A stretch of DNA of 64,000 nucleotides from Bacillota bacterium (GCA_023410645.1 JAEYPQ010000007.1:70998-134997); one strand, 5' to 3'; positions 17,431 through 26,390 are shown, counted from the stretch's first letter. The notes: generated from the letters alone by a model not told the origin. Numbers and translations are program-made.

Positions 17431-17731
17431 TTTTCCTCCTTTAACAAATTAAATTTTTATTTAAAATAACATATGTATATTATATTATAAAAATTATTAT
17501 TTGTAAACAAAAATTTATATTTATTTTATTAAATATAAATTTTATTAATAATAAGTACAAGTATACTAATAATATAAACAAATTAAATTAAGTTTTAATA
17601 AAAAATACAAATACTGCAATAATAATTATATAAATAAGTTATATAATTATTATTGCAGTATTTGTTGCAGTACTTTTGGGAATACATTACTGCCAATGCT
17701 ATTATCTATACAATAATAAGCACTAAATATT
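17431..17731. other. Right end of element 1, no gene seen
   Basis: AT-rich promoter region for the restriction-modification operon (17431-17600), then the 26-bp hairpin at 17608-17664 and one more TTGCAGTAC arm word (17665-17673) before the att copy. No reading frame with a ribosome site was found. Confidence 0.5.
17608..17664. repeat. 26-bp perfect hairpin at element 1 right end
   Basis: The arm at 17608-17633 is exactly complementary to 17639-17664 with loop ATAAG. Each arm carries TGCAGTA, the core of the candidate integrase arm word found at the left end. It may serve as an inverted pair of binding sites, as a terminator, or as both. Confidence 0.7.
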
Positions 17732-17746
17732 CTGTCACTCCGACCA
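17732..17746 (+). other. Attachment site att-2 (junction of elements 1 and 2)
   Basis: CTGTCACTCCGACCA repeats the last 15 bases of tRNA-Pro (2484-2498). It is the right end of element 1 and left end of element 2, followed at once by a terminator as at the tRNA itself. Confidence 0.85.
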
Positions 17747-17748
17747 TA

Positions 17749-17778
17749 AAAAGCAAGTCTTTACGACTTGCTTTTATT
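17749..17778 (+). terminator. Terminator following att-2
   Basis: An 11-bp perfect stem AAAAGCAAGTC / GACTTGCTTTT (17749-17759, 17765-17775) with a 5-nt loop, starting two bases after the CCA of att-2. Confidence 0.8.
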
Positions 17779-17846
17779 TGTTTTAGCCTCTATTTCAACA
17801 TTCTTTATTTTCTCTGACTTTCTCAAAATGTGTCAAAATTTATCCC

Positions 17847-17867
17847 ATTGCATTACTTATTGCATTA
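17847..17867 (+). repeat. Direct repeats ATTGCATTA (candidate arm sites, element 2 left)
   Basis: ATTGCATTA occurs at 17847 and 17859, with a related TTGCATAA near 17902. The word ATTGCATT recurs at the other end of element 2 (27703-27710). It differs from the element 1 word, as expected if each integrase has its own arm sites. Confidence 0.45.
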
Positions 17868-17916
17868 TTTTTAATATATATTCAGTAATTGAATGCAATT
17901 GTTGCATAATTATCTA

Positions 17917-19222
17917 TTAAAAATTAGAAATTGGTACATCAATTCTTGCTTTAGCTACACAAACATTATTTTTTACTATATAACATTCTACAAAATGTGG
18001 TCCCTCAAAACTTGTAGACTCTTTTTGATGATCATCATCAGTTCTATTAATTTGACCTCTGATTATATTCTTTCTCTCTGCTATTGTACCAATATTTCTT
18101 ACTTTCCAATATATGTAATACGGAAAAGGCACTTCAATCTTTGATGAGATATAAAAATCTAATTTTTTATTTTTCCTCAAAGTAAGCCTATTTCTTAATA
18201 TAAAACTTAGTAATTGTGATCTCCAACCATCTTGAGTTACATTACAATCAATTTCTAATGGATATCTTATATCAATAGGGAATTTATCCTCAATAAATTC
18301 TTCTGTATTATCATATTCAAAAACATAATTTCTCGCTTTTTGTTGGATACTACTATCTGGAAAGTCATTTCCGAATAGAGATTTTAATTTATCATTTACT
18401 CCATCTGAATCTGTGGTAATGTCTTTAATACTCTCATATGCCTTTTTTGCTTTCTTTACAAACTTACCATTATCTGTATTATATACCTGCTGATTGCTTC
18501 CTAATGCATACCAGTAGTTCTGCTCTTCATTTAAATCCTTAAGATATTTGAACAATTCTTTTATAATATCAAGATAATTACCATAGTCTGAATTATAAAA
18601 ATCTTCATTTTCTTTAAAAAAGTTATATACAATTGTATCAATAAGAAGTCCGACCAAATTTAAATCCTTTGTTATTCTTCCACTTTCTTACTATATGACA
18701 TATATTAATAAAGATCCCATTTGTAGTATTATTAAAATCTTTACTTTCATTTTGTTCTGGTAGTGGATCTGTTTTTTTCCATGACCCACCATCGTTTGTA
18801 TCTGGATATTTAAATTTATTATCATCTTGTTTAAATGCTGGAACTAACTCAACTGTATAATTATTAAACTCTATTACAACTACTTGTCCATCTGCACTAA
18901 GCTTAGTTTTAGGATATCTATCAACTAAATATTTTTTAATTTCTTGAAGCAGCGCAGATTGTCCATTAGATTCATAAGTATCAAATCTTTTATATGTATC
19001 TTGTGGCAAATCGAAAATTAAATCTAAATCGCTAGAACCTTTTATAGCTGTATCCCTACCAACAGATCCAACTATATAACTATGTTCTTTAGTTTCTCCA
19101 CTTATATTATAATACACATTATTTAATTTTTTTGCTATTTCTCCAGCTGATGTTTCCATATCACTTCTATTATTTAATAATATGTCATTACAAAACTTTT
19201 TAAAATCATCTGACAGTCCCAT
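17917..19222 (-). pseudogene. CD-NTase (CBASS cyclic-oligonucleotide synthase) with one-base frameshift
   Basis: Two overlapping ORFs (19222-18638 and 18657-17917) make one ~434-aa protein. The first has the nucleotidyltransferase core: GSVGRDTAIKGSSDLDLIFD, with the GS and DxD metal site, then VELVPAFKQDD. The second resumes with LLIDTIVYNFF and ends in a C-terminal AGS-C-type sensor domain (PFPYYIYWKVRNIG, FEGPHFVECYI). At the break, dropping one C near 18653 gives GFKFGGLLIDT, the family sequence. The enzyme would make a cyclic nucleotide signal after phage infection. As written it is broken or needs frameshifting, or there is a sequence error. Confidence 0.85.
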
Positions 19223-19233
19223 ATTAACTCCTT

Positions 19234-19785
19234 TTAATTCTTCCTAAGGAAAATCGGCAAATAGCTATCTATTTCAGCATCAGAATAAGTATTATCACCT
19301 CTATTTTTCAAGCAATCACTTGCAAGATCAACTGCTTTTTTACTCGCATCCTTAGTATTTTTATATAATTCCATTAAAGTATCCAAATTTTCATTTTTCT
19401 TTTTTATTAATTCTTCTTCGTCAATGTTTTGCATTTTTATTTCACATAACAATGTTATTAAATTTTCTCTAATTTTCAGAAATTCAAGAGCAGATTGTTT
19501 ATGAAACTCAGCTAATCCTAGTAAATCGTAAGTTTTAAAATATAGATTTATAAATATTGATATAACTGATATTACAGCAGATACTATTTTAATCCATGAT
19601 TCATCCATAAAAATTACTGATATTATACCAGCTGATGTGATCGAGGAGAAAATAATTTTTAAATTTTCTAGTACACTGTATCTATCCCTATAAATGTCTG
19701 CTTGTTTTTCTTGTATTTTATGTGTCCATACTACACTTGCAAAAATTTGTCTTATTTGAGATTCTAGTAAATCGATTTTATTAAT
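19234..19785 (-). CDS. SLATT-type two-TM effector with apparent ATT start
   Basis: 183 aa if started at the ATT at 19783-19785, 7 nt after a perfect GGAGG; a second ATT at 19788 is also in frame. The first ATG (19608) would remove the N-terminal helix and first membrane segment. The longer frame reads NKIDLLESQIRQIFASVVW, a basic helix, TM1 (IIFSSITSAGIISVIF), TM2 (IVSAVISVISIFINLYF) and a cytoplasmic helical domain. This is the SLATT layout of membrane effectors paired with SMODS synthases, thought to form pores when the signal is made. It lies 11 bp upstream of the CD-NTase. Confidence 0.7.
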   Translation of the reverse strand: MNKIDLLESQIRQIFASVVWTHKIQEKQADIYRDRYSVLENLKIIFSSITSAGIISVIFMDESWIKIVSAVISVISIFINLYFKTYDLLGLAEFHKQSALEFLKIRENLITLLCEIKMQNIDEEELIKKKNENLDTLMELYKNTKDASKKAVDLASDCLKNRGDNTYSDAEIDSYLPIFLRKN

Positions 19786-19951
19786 AATACTACCTCCTAC
19801 TTTATTGTTTGATAATAAAACTTTATTTTCATATAATTATACCTTTTTTATCTTTTTTGTCAATTAAATACAATTATTTAATTCTTATATATATTCTTTT
19901 GCTAAATAATGCAAAAAATGAATACAGTAAATGTATCGATTTTTTAAAATG

Positions 19952-20338
19952 TTAATTATTTAATATTTTTGCTTTTTCTATGTTATATTCTTCTTCTGTA
20001 AGCAATCCTTGTTTCTTTAAGTCAGCAATCTTTTCTAATTTTTCATATTTATTCTTATCATTATATATTTTTCTTGCTGGAATAATATAAGACACCAAAA
20101 CGCCTATAAACCAAAATAATCCTAATATAAAGCCCAACCCTTGCTCTCTATTTTTATTTGTCAAAATTGATATGCACCAAAATGAAAATATAATATATAT
20201 TCCTATATATATAGCTATACCACTAATTAATACACCTTCTGCTGACATTCCATATTCATTTAATCCTAAGAATCCAAGTATGATTAAAAAAATACTTGCA
20301 AAAATACCTATGCTTATTCCCCCATTTTTATTTTCCAT
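19952..20338 (-). CDS. Small membrane protein with C-terminal SHOCT motif
   Basis: 128 aa: three membrane segments (about residues 8-24, 32-56, 68-88) and a cytoplasmic tail ending KIADLKKQGLLTEEEYNIEK, the SHOCT oligomerisation motif. Such proteins are common accessory genes of unknown function. It is separated from the CBASS genes by a ~165-bp gap and is not clearly part of that operon. Confidence 0.75.
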   Translation of the reverse strand: MENKNGGISIGIFASIFLIILGFLGLNEYGMSAEGVLISGIAIYIGIYIIFSFWCISILTNKNREQGLGFILGLFWFIGVLVSYIIPARKIYNDKNKYEKLEKIADLKKQGLLTEEEYNIEKAKILNN

Positions 20339-20407
20339 AAAAATCCTCCTTAAATATATACAAATTATAACATGTTTTTATATATTAAACAACATTTTGT
20401 AACAATT

Positions 20408-20695
20408 TTAGCATATGATTTCTAAAATTAAATTTCCACCGTCTCTTATACCATCTTTATAATACAAATCATTTAATATAGAATTTCTAGTAATAACGGC
20501 TTCATTGCAACTTTCAAAACATTCAATTATAATCTTCTTCTTTTCACTTGGTATATCTGTATCACAAAATTGTATAAAATCCTTATAATTTTCTCTATAT
20601 TCATCTATGTGATTTTCATATTCTCTATTTTCATATTCATTCATTGTAGGTAACTCACCATCTAAACTCATAACTAATCTATTTAATATATCCAT
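20408..20695 (-). CDS. Hypothetical acidic protein (DUF6809-like pattern)
   Basis: 95 aa from the ATG at 20693-20695, preceded by GGGGGAG; a longer frame overlaps the integrase and is not used. The charged N-terminus is followed by a C-terminal helix pair ending YYKDGIRDGGNLILEI, loosely like small DUF6809-type proteins of clostridial elements. It is 13 bp downstream of the integrase gene and likely co-transcribed with it. Function unknown. Confidence 0.45.
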   Translation of the reverse strand: MDILNRLVMSLDGELPTMNEYENREYENHIDEYRENYKDFIQFCDTDIPSEKKKIIIECFESCNEAVITRNSILNDLYYKDGIRDGGNLILEIIC

Positions 20696-20708
20696 ATATC
20701 TACTCCCC

Positions 20709-21914
20709 CTATATTTCACTTCCTAAAATCTCTTCTTTAGTTTTAAAATTATTAATAACATTTAATTGATTGTCTAATAAATACTTATTAACTTTTTCTA
20801 TTTCATCTTCTTTAAACTTGTTAAATACTGATGTATAAGTATTTAATGTAACTTTAATATCTTTATGCCCCATTAACCTCTGTAATACTACTGCAGTCAT
20901 TCCACCTTCAATACATCTTGTCCCATATGTATGTCTTAAGCAATGTGTACTAATATTTTCAGTTTCTTCTTTTAATATATTTTTAAATATTTTCTTTAAC
21001 ATTTCATTTATAGTTGACGTTCTTACAAACTCATTATTATTTGTAAATAAAAGGTTATCTTTATTAATTTTTGCTTGTTTTAACTGTTCTTCAAATACAG
21101 GTATTAAAAACTCTGGTATTGGTAAATCTCTTTTACCACTATATGTTTTTGTTTTATTTCCCATTTTTATATTAAAATCTTTATCATTTACTAATGTTCT
21201 TCTGACATATATAAGTTTTTTATCTAAATCTATACTTTCAGATGAAAGTGCTAATACTTCACCTATTCTAAGTCCCATATACATTTGTACTAAAAATACA
21301 TTCTTATATTTTTCATTTTTAACATTTACACTATTTAAATACTTTGTAAATTTCTTCTGTATATCTAAATCTAATGCTTGTACTTCTTTTGTTTGATTTT
21401 TACTAATAGGTCTTATAATTTCATACATAGGATTAGTATCAATATATTTCTTAATTTCTGCTCTTTTATATGCTTGTACAAATTGCTCATATATTTTCTT
21501 TATATATGAATTACTAAGTGTTTTTATTGAATTTAAAAATTCTTGTATTTCTTCTTTTTTTATATCTTGTATCTTGGATTTTCCAATTTTACTTTCCTTT
21601 ATCTTTTTTATAGTCCAATTAAGTCTTGCATATTGCCCTTCTGATATTGTATTAGAATCTAATTTTTCTTCTCTTATATCTTCCATTATTTTTACAAGCT
21701 CAATGCCATTTTTCTCAATATATACATTATTATTTATTTTATAATTCACTTCATTTAGCTTTTTAATTACTTCTTTTTGAGTTTTAGCATATATTGATTT
21801 TCTAATTGACTTTCCGTTTTCATTTGTTCCAGCAACATATTGTGCTACCCATCTATTTCTTTTCTTATCTTCAAATACTGTTCCTTCTCCATTACCTCTT
21901 TTTCTTTTTGGCAT
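20709..21914 (-). CDS. Tyrosine integrase of element 2
   Basis: 401 aa. It has the same architecture as the other two integrases: N-terminal GNGEGTVFEDKKRNRWVAQY arm-binding segment, catalytic GLRIGEVLAL, HCLRHTYGTR, LMGHKDIKVTLNTYTSVF with the nucleophilic Tyr. The C-terminus is ~19 residues longer than that of element 1. It follows the mobilisation relaxase by 10 bp. Expected to act at att-2 and att-3. Confidence 0.95.
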   Translation of the reverse strand: MPKRKRGNGEGTVFEDKKRNRWVAQYVAGTNENGKSIRKSIYAKTQKEVIKKLNEVNYKINNNVYIEKNGIELVKIMEDIREEKLDSNTISEGQYARLNWTIKKIKESKIGKSKIQDIKKEEIQEFLNSIKTLSNSYIKKIYEQFVQAYKRAEIKKYIDTNPMYEIIRPISKNQTKEVQALDLDIQKKFTKYLNSVNVKNEKYKNVFLVQMYMGLRIGEVLALSSESIDLDKKLIYVRRTLVNDKDFNIKMGNKTKTYSGKRDLPIPEFLIPVFEEQLKQAKINKDNLLFTNNNEFVRTSTINEMLKKIFKNILKEETENISTHCLRHTYGTRCIEGGMTAVVLQRLMGHKDIKVTLNTYTSVFNKFKEDEIEKVNKYLLDNQLNVINNFKTKEEILGSEI

Positions 21915-21924
21915 ACGTACCTCC

Positions 21925-23139
21925 TTACATTTCTAGCTCTATATCTTGTTCATTTTCTAACTCGTTTTGATTTTGACTGCCTGTTATATTTTTATATTCC
22001 TTATTTATCTTTTCTATTTTTTCTATATCCTGATCTTTAACTTTAGTCTGAACATATTCATACATTATTTCATTTTCCTGTGTTATATCAGATTTGTTAT
22101 TTACTATTAATTTATCAATAATTTTTCTTACTAATGGTATATTAAGTACTAATTTCTTAAAATTTTCAAATGATTCAAGTAATATATCAAATGATTTTCT
22201 CAAATGATTATTTTCTATTCTTAATTTTTCTATATCTTTCTCTAATCTTGTTGCCTTTTCAAATACTCTTTCTTTTGAAATACCAGTAATTTCTTTTGTT
22301 AAATCCTTAATAATTTCATCTTTTTCATCTGATTGTTTTGATAATTCTTTTACTTCACTTTCATATTTAACAACTAATTTATCTACATCATTTTTTTCAT
22401 ATGTTCCCTTTTTAAAGGCATTACTATTTTCAATAAGTTTATCTTTTCCTGTTACTATTTCTTTACTTGATTTCAATTCTTTATTCCAATATTTATTATT
22501 TATATCATTTCTCTTTTTTGAATTATCTTCATATTCTGTTAAATCCTTTAATTCACTTACTGATAAATGCTTAGTCACACTACCAACTTCACCACGCTCT
22601 AAATTATACTTCTTTTCTCTTACCATATAATTATAATAATCTTCTTGTAATTGATGGTATGTATTTTTACCTTTCCATATTGCTCTACTAGATAATTTTT
22701 TCTTCTCACCATCTTTTACTATTGGAATATAATCTACATGCATATGCGGAGTATCTTCATCAAAATGCACAGTAGCATTTAATATATTTTTTTCTCCTAT
22801 TTTATTACACACAAACTCATATGCTGTATCAAAAAATACTTTCTGCTCATACATATTCATTGTTTTGAAAAAATTATTATCTGATGTTATTAAGAATTCT
22901 CCCAAAACATTACTTTTCTTTTGAATATGAGATTCTATGTTTTTATCTTCTATTACTGATTTAATTGACTTATAATAACTACAATCTGCTTGTTTTAAAT
23001 AGTAATTATAGTGAGAATAACTTTTATTTATATTTCTATTAGAATATCTTTCTTTTAATCTTGAATTATGTTTATAGATGTTAGTTAGTACATTCAAATT
23101 ATTCTTGTACATCTCATGTCTTATTATTGCATAACTCAT
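21925..23139 (-). CDS. Mob/Pre relaxase (pMV158 MobM family)
   Basis: 404 aa. The relaxase nicks oriT and pilots DNA into a mating channel supplied by another element. The N-terminus (SYAIIRHEMYKNNL) and the metal-binding HFDEDTPHMHVDYIPI near residue 125 define the MobV/Mob_Pre type. Residues ~220-330 form a long coiled coil and the tail is acidic. It makes element 2 mobilisable rather than self-transmissible, since no secretion genes are present. A candidate oriT lies immediately upstream (23186-23260). Confidence 0.93.
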   Translation of the reverse strand: MSYAIIRHEMYKNNLNVLTNIYKHNSRLKERYSNRNINKSYSHYNYYLKQADCSYYKSIKSVIEDKNIESHIQKKSNVLGEFLITSDNNFFKTMNMYEQKVFFDTAYEFVCNKIGEKNILNATVHFDEDTPHMHVDYIPIVKDGEKKKLSSRAIWKGKNTYHQLQEDYYNYMVREKKYNLERGEVGSVTKHLSVSELKDLTEYEDNSKKRNDINNKYWNKELKSSKEIVTGKDKLIENSNAFKKGTYEKNDVDKLVVKYESEVKELSKQSDEKDEIIKDLTKEITGISKERVFEKATRLEKDIEKLRIENNHLRKSFDILLESFENFKKLVLNIPLVRKIIDKLIVNNKSDITQENEIMYEYVQTKVKDQDIEKIEKINKEYKNITGSQNQNELENEQDIELEM

Positions 23140-23185
23140 AAATCACACCTCCTCTTTTATATTTTTTTGCATTGGCTTGTATATA

Positions 23186-23260
23186 AGGTGTTAACACACT
23201 AACACCTATCTTACGATAAGTGGTGTGGCAAAGAGTTAAAACTCTCTGCACTCTCTGAAT
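23186..23260. other. Candidate oriT of element 2
   Basis: The hairpin AGGTGTTA / TAACACCT (23186-23207) is followed by ATCTTACGA (23208-23216) and TGGCAAAG (23226-23233), then a small hairpin AGAGTT/AACTCT. The words ATCTTACGA and TGGCAAAG recur in the same order near the relaxase of element 3 (53871-53895). It lies in the 292-bp gap upstream of the relaxase gene, the usual oriT position. The nick site is not known. Confidence 0.6.
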
Positions 23261-23431
23261 ATATTAATTTTTCTTATTAAAAAAAATAATATATTCACTC
23301 CACTTCATAAAAATATATAAGCTATGCAAATACATTTTTACTTGTGCATAAGTGAAAAAACTTTGTAATTTCACTTATGTAAAATTTTCTACTTTATAGA
23401 AAATTTTATTTATAGTATCACCATGTAAGAT

Positions 23432-24262
23432 TTATTTTGTAAGCTCATTTGTTAAGCTTGAAATATAGTATTCAACTATATTATTTATTTGTTTTGCTCT
23501 TACAACTTTACCATACACTTTTTGAAGAATTGGTAAATCAACTTTTTCAATAAGTTCTGTCTGATCTGTATCATATAATGTCTTTATAGCAAACTGATAT
23601 AATTTTAATTGTGATTTTACTTTTGTAGGCAAGTAATTAGAATTTGGAAAATATAGATTTTTTGATTTTAAAATATCATCATATTTTGAATCTATCTCTT
23701 GTACTAATTCCAAACTTGAAATACTTTTAAAAATCTTATCCATCTTATCTTCTATCATTCCATCACTACTATCTTTTTCTACATATATATCTTCATCTAT
23801 CTCTTTCTCTTCGTAACTAAGTTCTTTTTGACTAGGTAACATTTTTGTAACAATGTTACCACCTTTTAATTCTTTATCTCTTGCACGTTTATTTCTCATT
23901 AATTCAGCTTTTGTTGTTTCACTTCCTACCATTTCTTCAAAAGATGCGATTTGAAAACAACTATTTTCATGAATATATATAAGATTAAGTTTTTTAAATA
24001 ATTCTAATGCAACAATTATTGTATCTTTTTTAAAGTACTTAGTATCTCTTGATATTTTTTCTGTATCAAAAGGTATAATCATTTCGCCAATTCTACTTGC
24101 AAGAATTCCATCATTATTTGCTGTTTGCAAACATAACATTTGATATAAAACTATATACTGACAACCATTTTCTTGACCTAGCAGAAAATCAATCTCTGCT
24201 AGATTAAAAAAATCAGTTTTTAATTTAATCCAATAATATTTTTTAGTTTTTGCCACATACAT
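23432..24262 (-). CDS. Phage-type replisome organiser
   Basis: 276 aa from the ATG at 24260-24262. The N-terminus YYWIKLKTDFFNLAEIDFLL and the ~110-residue winged-helix region are the phage replisome-organiser N-terminal domain, which helps load the replicative helicase at an origin. The C-terminal part is helical (DnaD-like position) with an acidic linker. The same N-terminal type is found in element 3 (57154-58029). Suggests element 2 replicates after excision. Confidence 0.8.
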   Translation of the reverse strand: MYVAKTKKYYWIKLKTDFFNLAEIDFLLGQENGCQYIVLYQMLCLQTANNDGILASRIGEMIIPFDTEKISRDTKYFKKDTIIVALELFKKLNLIYIHENSCFQIASFEEMVGSETTKAELMRNKRARDKELKGGNIVTKMLPSQKELSYEEKEIDEDIYVEKDSSDGMIEDKMDKIFKSISSLELVQEIDSKYDDILKSKNLYFPNSNYLPTKVKSQLKLYQFAIKTLYDTDQTELIEKVDLPILQKVYGKVVRAKQINNIVEYYISSLTNELTK

Positions 24263-24324
24263 CACCAACTTCCATTTTAAAATAACTGTTGATGTATAAA
24301 TATTTTAATGATATAATAATTACA

Positions 24325-24395
24325 TAGAACTTATCTAAGTTCTTATAGTTGCACTTACATAAAAGTTTATTTGAAGATGGGCTTTTATATAAGTG
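24325..24395 (-). terminator. Paired hairpins between xis-like and replisome-organiser genes
   Basis: AGAACTTA/TAAGTTCT near 24326-24343 and a larger stem GCACTTACATAAAAG (24350-24364) with CTTTTATATAAGTGC (24381-24395). The second has a ~16-nt loop and one mismatch. They sit in the 158-bp gap and may terminate or attenuate transcription into the replication gene. Confidence 0.5.
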
Positions 24396-24426
24396 CTTTC
24401 TTTTACTTTTATTACTTCATTTAAAT

Positions 24427-24678
24427 TCATACCATATCAACTCTTTTTTCCATTTTCCATAATATATATGCTAACTTTTGTACTTTTCTAGTTTTTCCTA
24501 TATTTACAGATGGAAAATCTAATCTGTTGAAAATTTCATTCGTTTTGTTTTCTCCCATATATAAATCCTTCGCTACATCTTTTACTGTTAGCATTTTCCA
24601 TGGATCATCTAAACTTTTTATTGCTTCTTTTACCAATTCTCTCTTTAAGTCTACACCTATGCTTTCATACATAAACAT
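24427..24678 (-). CDS. Excisionase-like DNA-binding protein of element 2
   Basis: 83 aa paralogue of 4851-5102 and 32176-32421, with LTVKDVAKDLYMGENKTNEI and FPSVNIGKTRKVQKLAY. It has the same length and HTH position as those proteins. Unlike element 3, it is separated from the integrase by the replication and mobilisation genes. It is divergent from the XRE regulator across the operator cluster, so the regulator probably controls it. Confidence 0.7.
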   Translation of the reverse strand: MFMYESIGVDLKRELVKEAIKSLDDPWKMLTVKDVAKDLYMGENKTNEIFNRLDFPSVNIGKTRKVQKLAYILWKMEKRVDMV

Positions 24679-24751
24679 TCCCCTTCCTATAATTTAAAGT
24701 CCTTTTATATAAATAATAACTTTAATCATCTAAACACCCCCTAATATTAAT

Positions 24752-24953
24752 TATCCATTTTGGATATATACGAGACAAAAAATATAACTATCTTAAATAT
24801 AATAGTTTTATTACGTATCCATTTTGGATAATTATATTGTAATCCATTATGGATACTTTGTCAACATATTTTTAAAACTTTTTATAAATTCTTTAAAATT
24901 TGTCCTAATTTATGAAAATTCTTATATATTCAATTTACTTTCCATTATGGATA
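24752..24953. promoter_or_regulatory. Four operator sites TATCCATTWTGGATA
   Basis: Palindromic 15-mers at 24752-24766, 24816-24830, 24841-24855 and 24939-24953: two exact TATCCATTTTGGATA, two with ATTAT in the centre and small end changes. They fill the 312-bp divergent gap between the xis-like gene and the XRE gene. The last is nearest the XRE start. Most simply they are binding sites for that XRE protein. Nothing else was seen in the gap. Confidence 0.75.
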
Positions 24954-24990
24954 TGATAAAATATTAAATATAATTCGAGGTGAGATACAG

Positions 24991-25509
24991 TTGAAAATTG
25001 GAGATAGAATAAAATATTTAAGGGATTTAAATGGATATACTCAAAAATATGTTGCAGATAAATTGGGATTAGAGCCTGCTGCTATATCTAAATATGAACT
25101 TAATTTAAGAGAGCCTAATGTAGAAGCAATAAAGAAACTAGCTGAAGTATTTGAAGTTTCAATAGATTATTTACTTGGGAACGAAATAGATATTACTGAA
25201 CAAAGAAAACTTATTGACAAAAATGAGAAAAGAGAACATCAAATGTTAATAAATGGTGATGTAGAGTATTTATTTGAAGATAATGATTATAGTAACGAAA
25301 AAAAGATAGAAATAATAGAAAAGCTTATAAAAGATTTAACATTGTATTTAGAACACGAAAAAGAACGATTAGATTATTTACATTCAGATGAAACTCTTAA
25401 ACTATTAAAAGCTCATAGAATAGATTATATAAATAAAAATATTATTTACTATAATGAAAAATTAGTTGGATTAAAAAAAGGTCTAAAAAAATTAAAAGAA
25501 AGTATGTAA
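24991..25509 (+). CDS. XRE-family repressor with coiled-coil tail
   Basis: 172 aa, TTG start after GAGGTGAGATACAG. Residues 1-62 are a Cro/C1-type HTH (RIKYLRDLNGYTQKYVADKL, LEPAAISKYELNLREP). Residues ~75-172 are highly charged helices, likely for dimerisation. Four palindromic operators lie upstream, so it probably represses both itself and the divergent excision/replication side. It is followed after 38 bp by a Fic gene on the same strand. Confidence 0.85.
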   Translation: MKIGDRIKYLRDLNGYTQKYVADKLGLEPAAISKYELNLREPNVEAIKKLAEVFEVSIDYLLGNEIDITEQRKLIDKNEKREHQMLINGDVEYLFEDNDYSNEKKIEIIEKLIKDLTLYLEHEKERLDYLHSDETLKLLKAHRIDYINKNIIYYNEKLVGLKKGLKKLKESM

Positions 25510-25547
25510 ATAAAAAGAATATGCCGCTAATATGTAAGGAGGGCACA

Positions 25548-26231
25548 ATGAAAATAATTGATTTTATATTAAATAATAAAGAATATATAGAAGATTTTGT
25601 AACTAGAAGTACATATCATTCAAATGCTATTGAGGGAAATACTTTAACATATGCCGAAACATATGCTATATTATACAACGATAATAGCTTTAAAATTCAA
25701 GGAAAAGAGCCTAGAGAAATATATGAAGCTATCAATCATAAAAGAGCCTTAGAATTAGTTTTTAAAGCTTTAAAAGATGAAGATACGTCTCTTAAAGAAA
25801 ACTTAATAAAAAATATAAATGAAACTATTAATCAAAATATAAAAGATACTGAAGGATATAGGAAAGTTCAAGTATTTATTCAAGGAAGTGAACACATACC
25901 ACCTAAACCCGAACAAATATTAAATCAAATGACTTACTTTATTTATAACTATAATAATGATATAAATGACATATATACTAAAATTGCTACTTATCATATT
26001 CAATTTGAAAAAATACATCCATTTGAAGATGGTAATGGTAGAACTGGTAGACTACTTATAAATTATGAACTATTAAAAAACAATCTACCACCTATTGTCA
26101 TTTCAAAAGATGATAGAATAAAATATTTTGAATTTTTAAAAAATAATGATATAAATGGATTTGCTACTTGGTTAAGAGAATTATCAGAAAATGAAACTAT
26201 AAGACTAAATACTTTTGGATATTCTAAATAA
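25548..26231 (+). CDS. Fic-domain protein with N-terminal inhibitory helix
   Basis: 227 aa from the ATG at 25548, preceded by AAGGAGGGCACA. The Fic motif HPFEDGNGRTGR (about residue 162) is complete, including the catalytic His, so nucleotide transfer (usually AMP) to a target protein is expected. SNAIEGN near residue 24 matches the S/TxxxE(G/N) inhibitory motif of class II Fic proteins, so it should be self-inhibited. It is co-directional with the XRE repressor. Could be a regulator or toxin-like cargo; target unknown. Confidence 0.9.
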   Translation: MKIIDFILNNKEYIEDFVTRSTYHSNAIEGNTLTYAETYAILYNDNSFKIQGKEPREIYEAINHKRALELVFKALKDEDTSLKENLIKNINETINQNIKDTEGYRKVQVFIQGSEHIPPKPEQILNQMTYFIYNYNNDINDIYTKIATYHIQFEKIHPFEDGNGRTGRLLINYELLKNNLPPIVISKDDRIKYFEFLKNNDINGFATWLRELSENETIRLNTFGYSK

Positions 26232-26232
26232 T

Positions 26233-26272
26233 AAGAAGAGTACTATATAACAATTTGTATAGTACTCTTCTT
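26233..26272. terminator. Bidirectional terminator after the Fic gene
   Basis: A 15-bp perfect stem (AAGAAGAGTACTATA at 26233-26247, complement at 26258-26272). It serves the Fic gene on the plus strand and the tiny ORF on the minus strand. Confidence 0.8.
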
Positions 26273-26273
26273 A

Positions 26274-26327
26274 TTATTCACCAAAACTAAAAATATCATT
26301 TGGCATTATAGTGTATCTTTTTATCAT
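26274..26327 (-). CDS. Tiny ORF, 17 aa
   Basis: MIKRYTIMPNDIFSFGE, with a strong ribosome site (AAAAGGAGGAATATTT) and a terminator two bases after its stop. The good initiation and termination signals argue it is expressed. Function unknown; it might be a leader or small regulatory peptide. Confidence 0.4.
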   Translation of the reverse strand: MIKRYTIMPNDIFSFGE

Positions 26328-26390
26328 AAATATTCCTCCTTTTAATATAATATAAAAAAAGGATTTCGGTTACTAAAATCCAAATGATTT

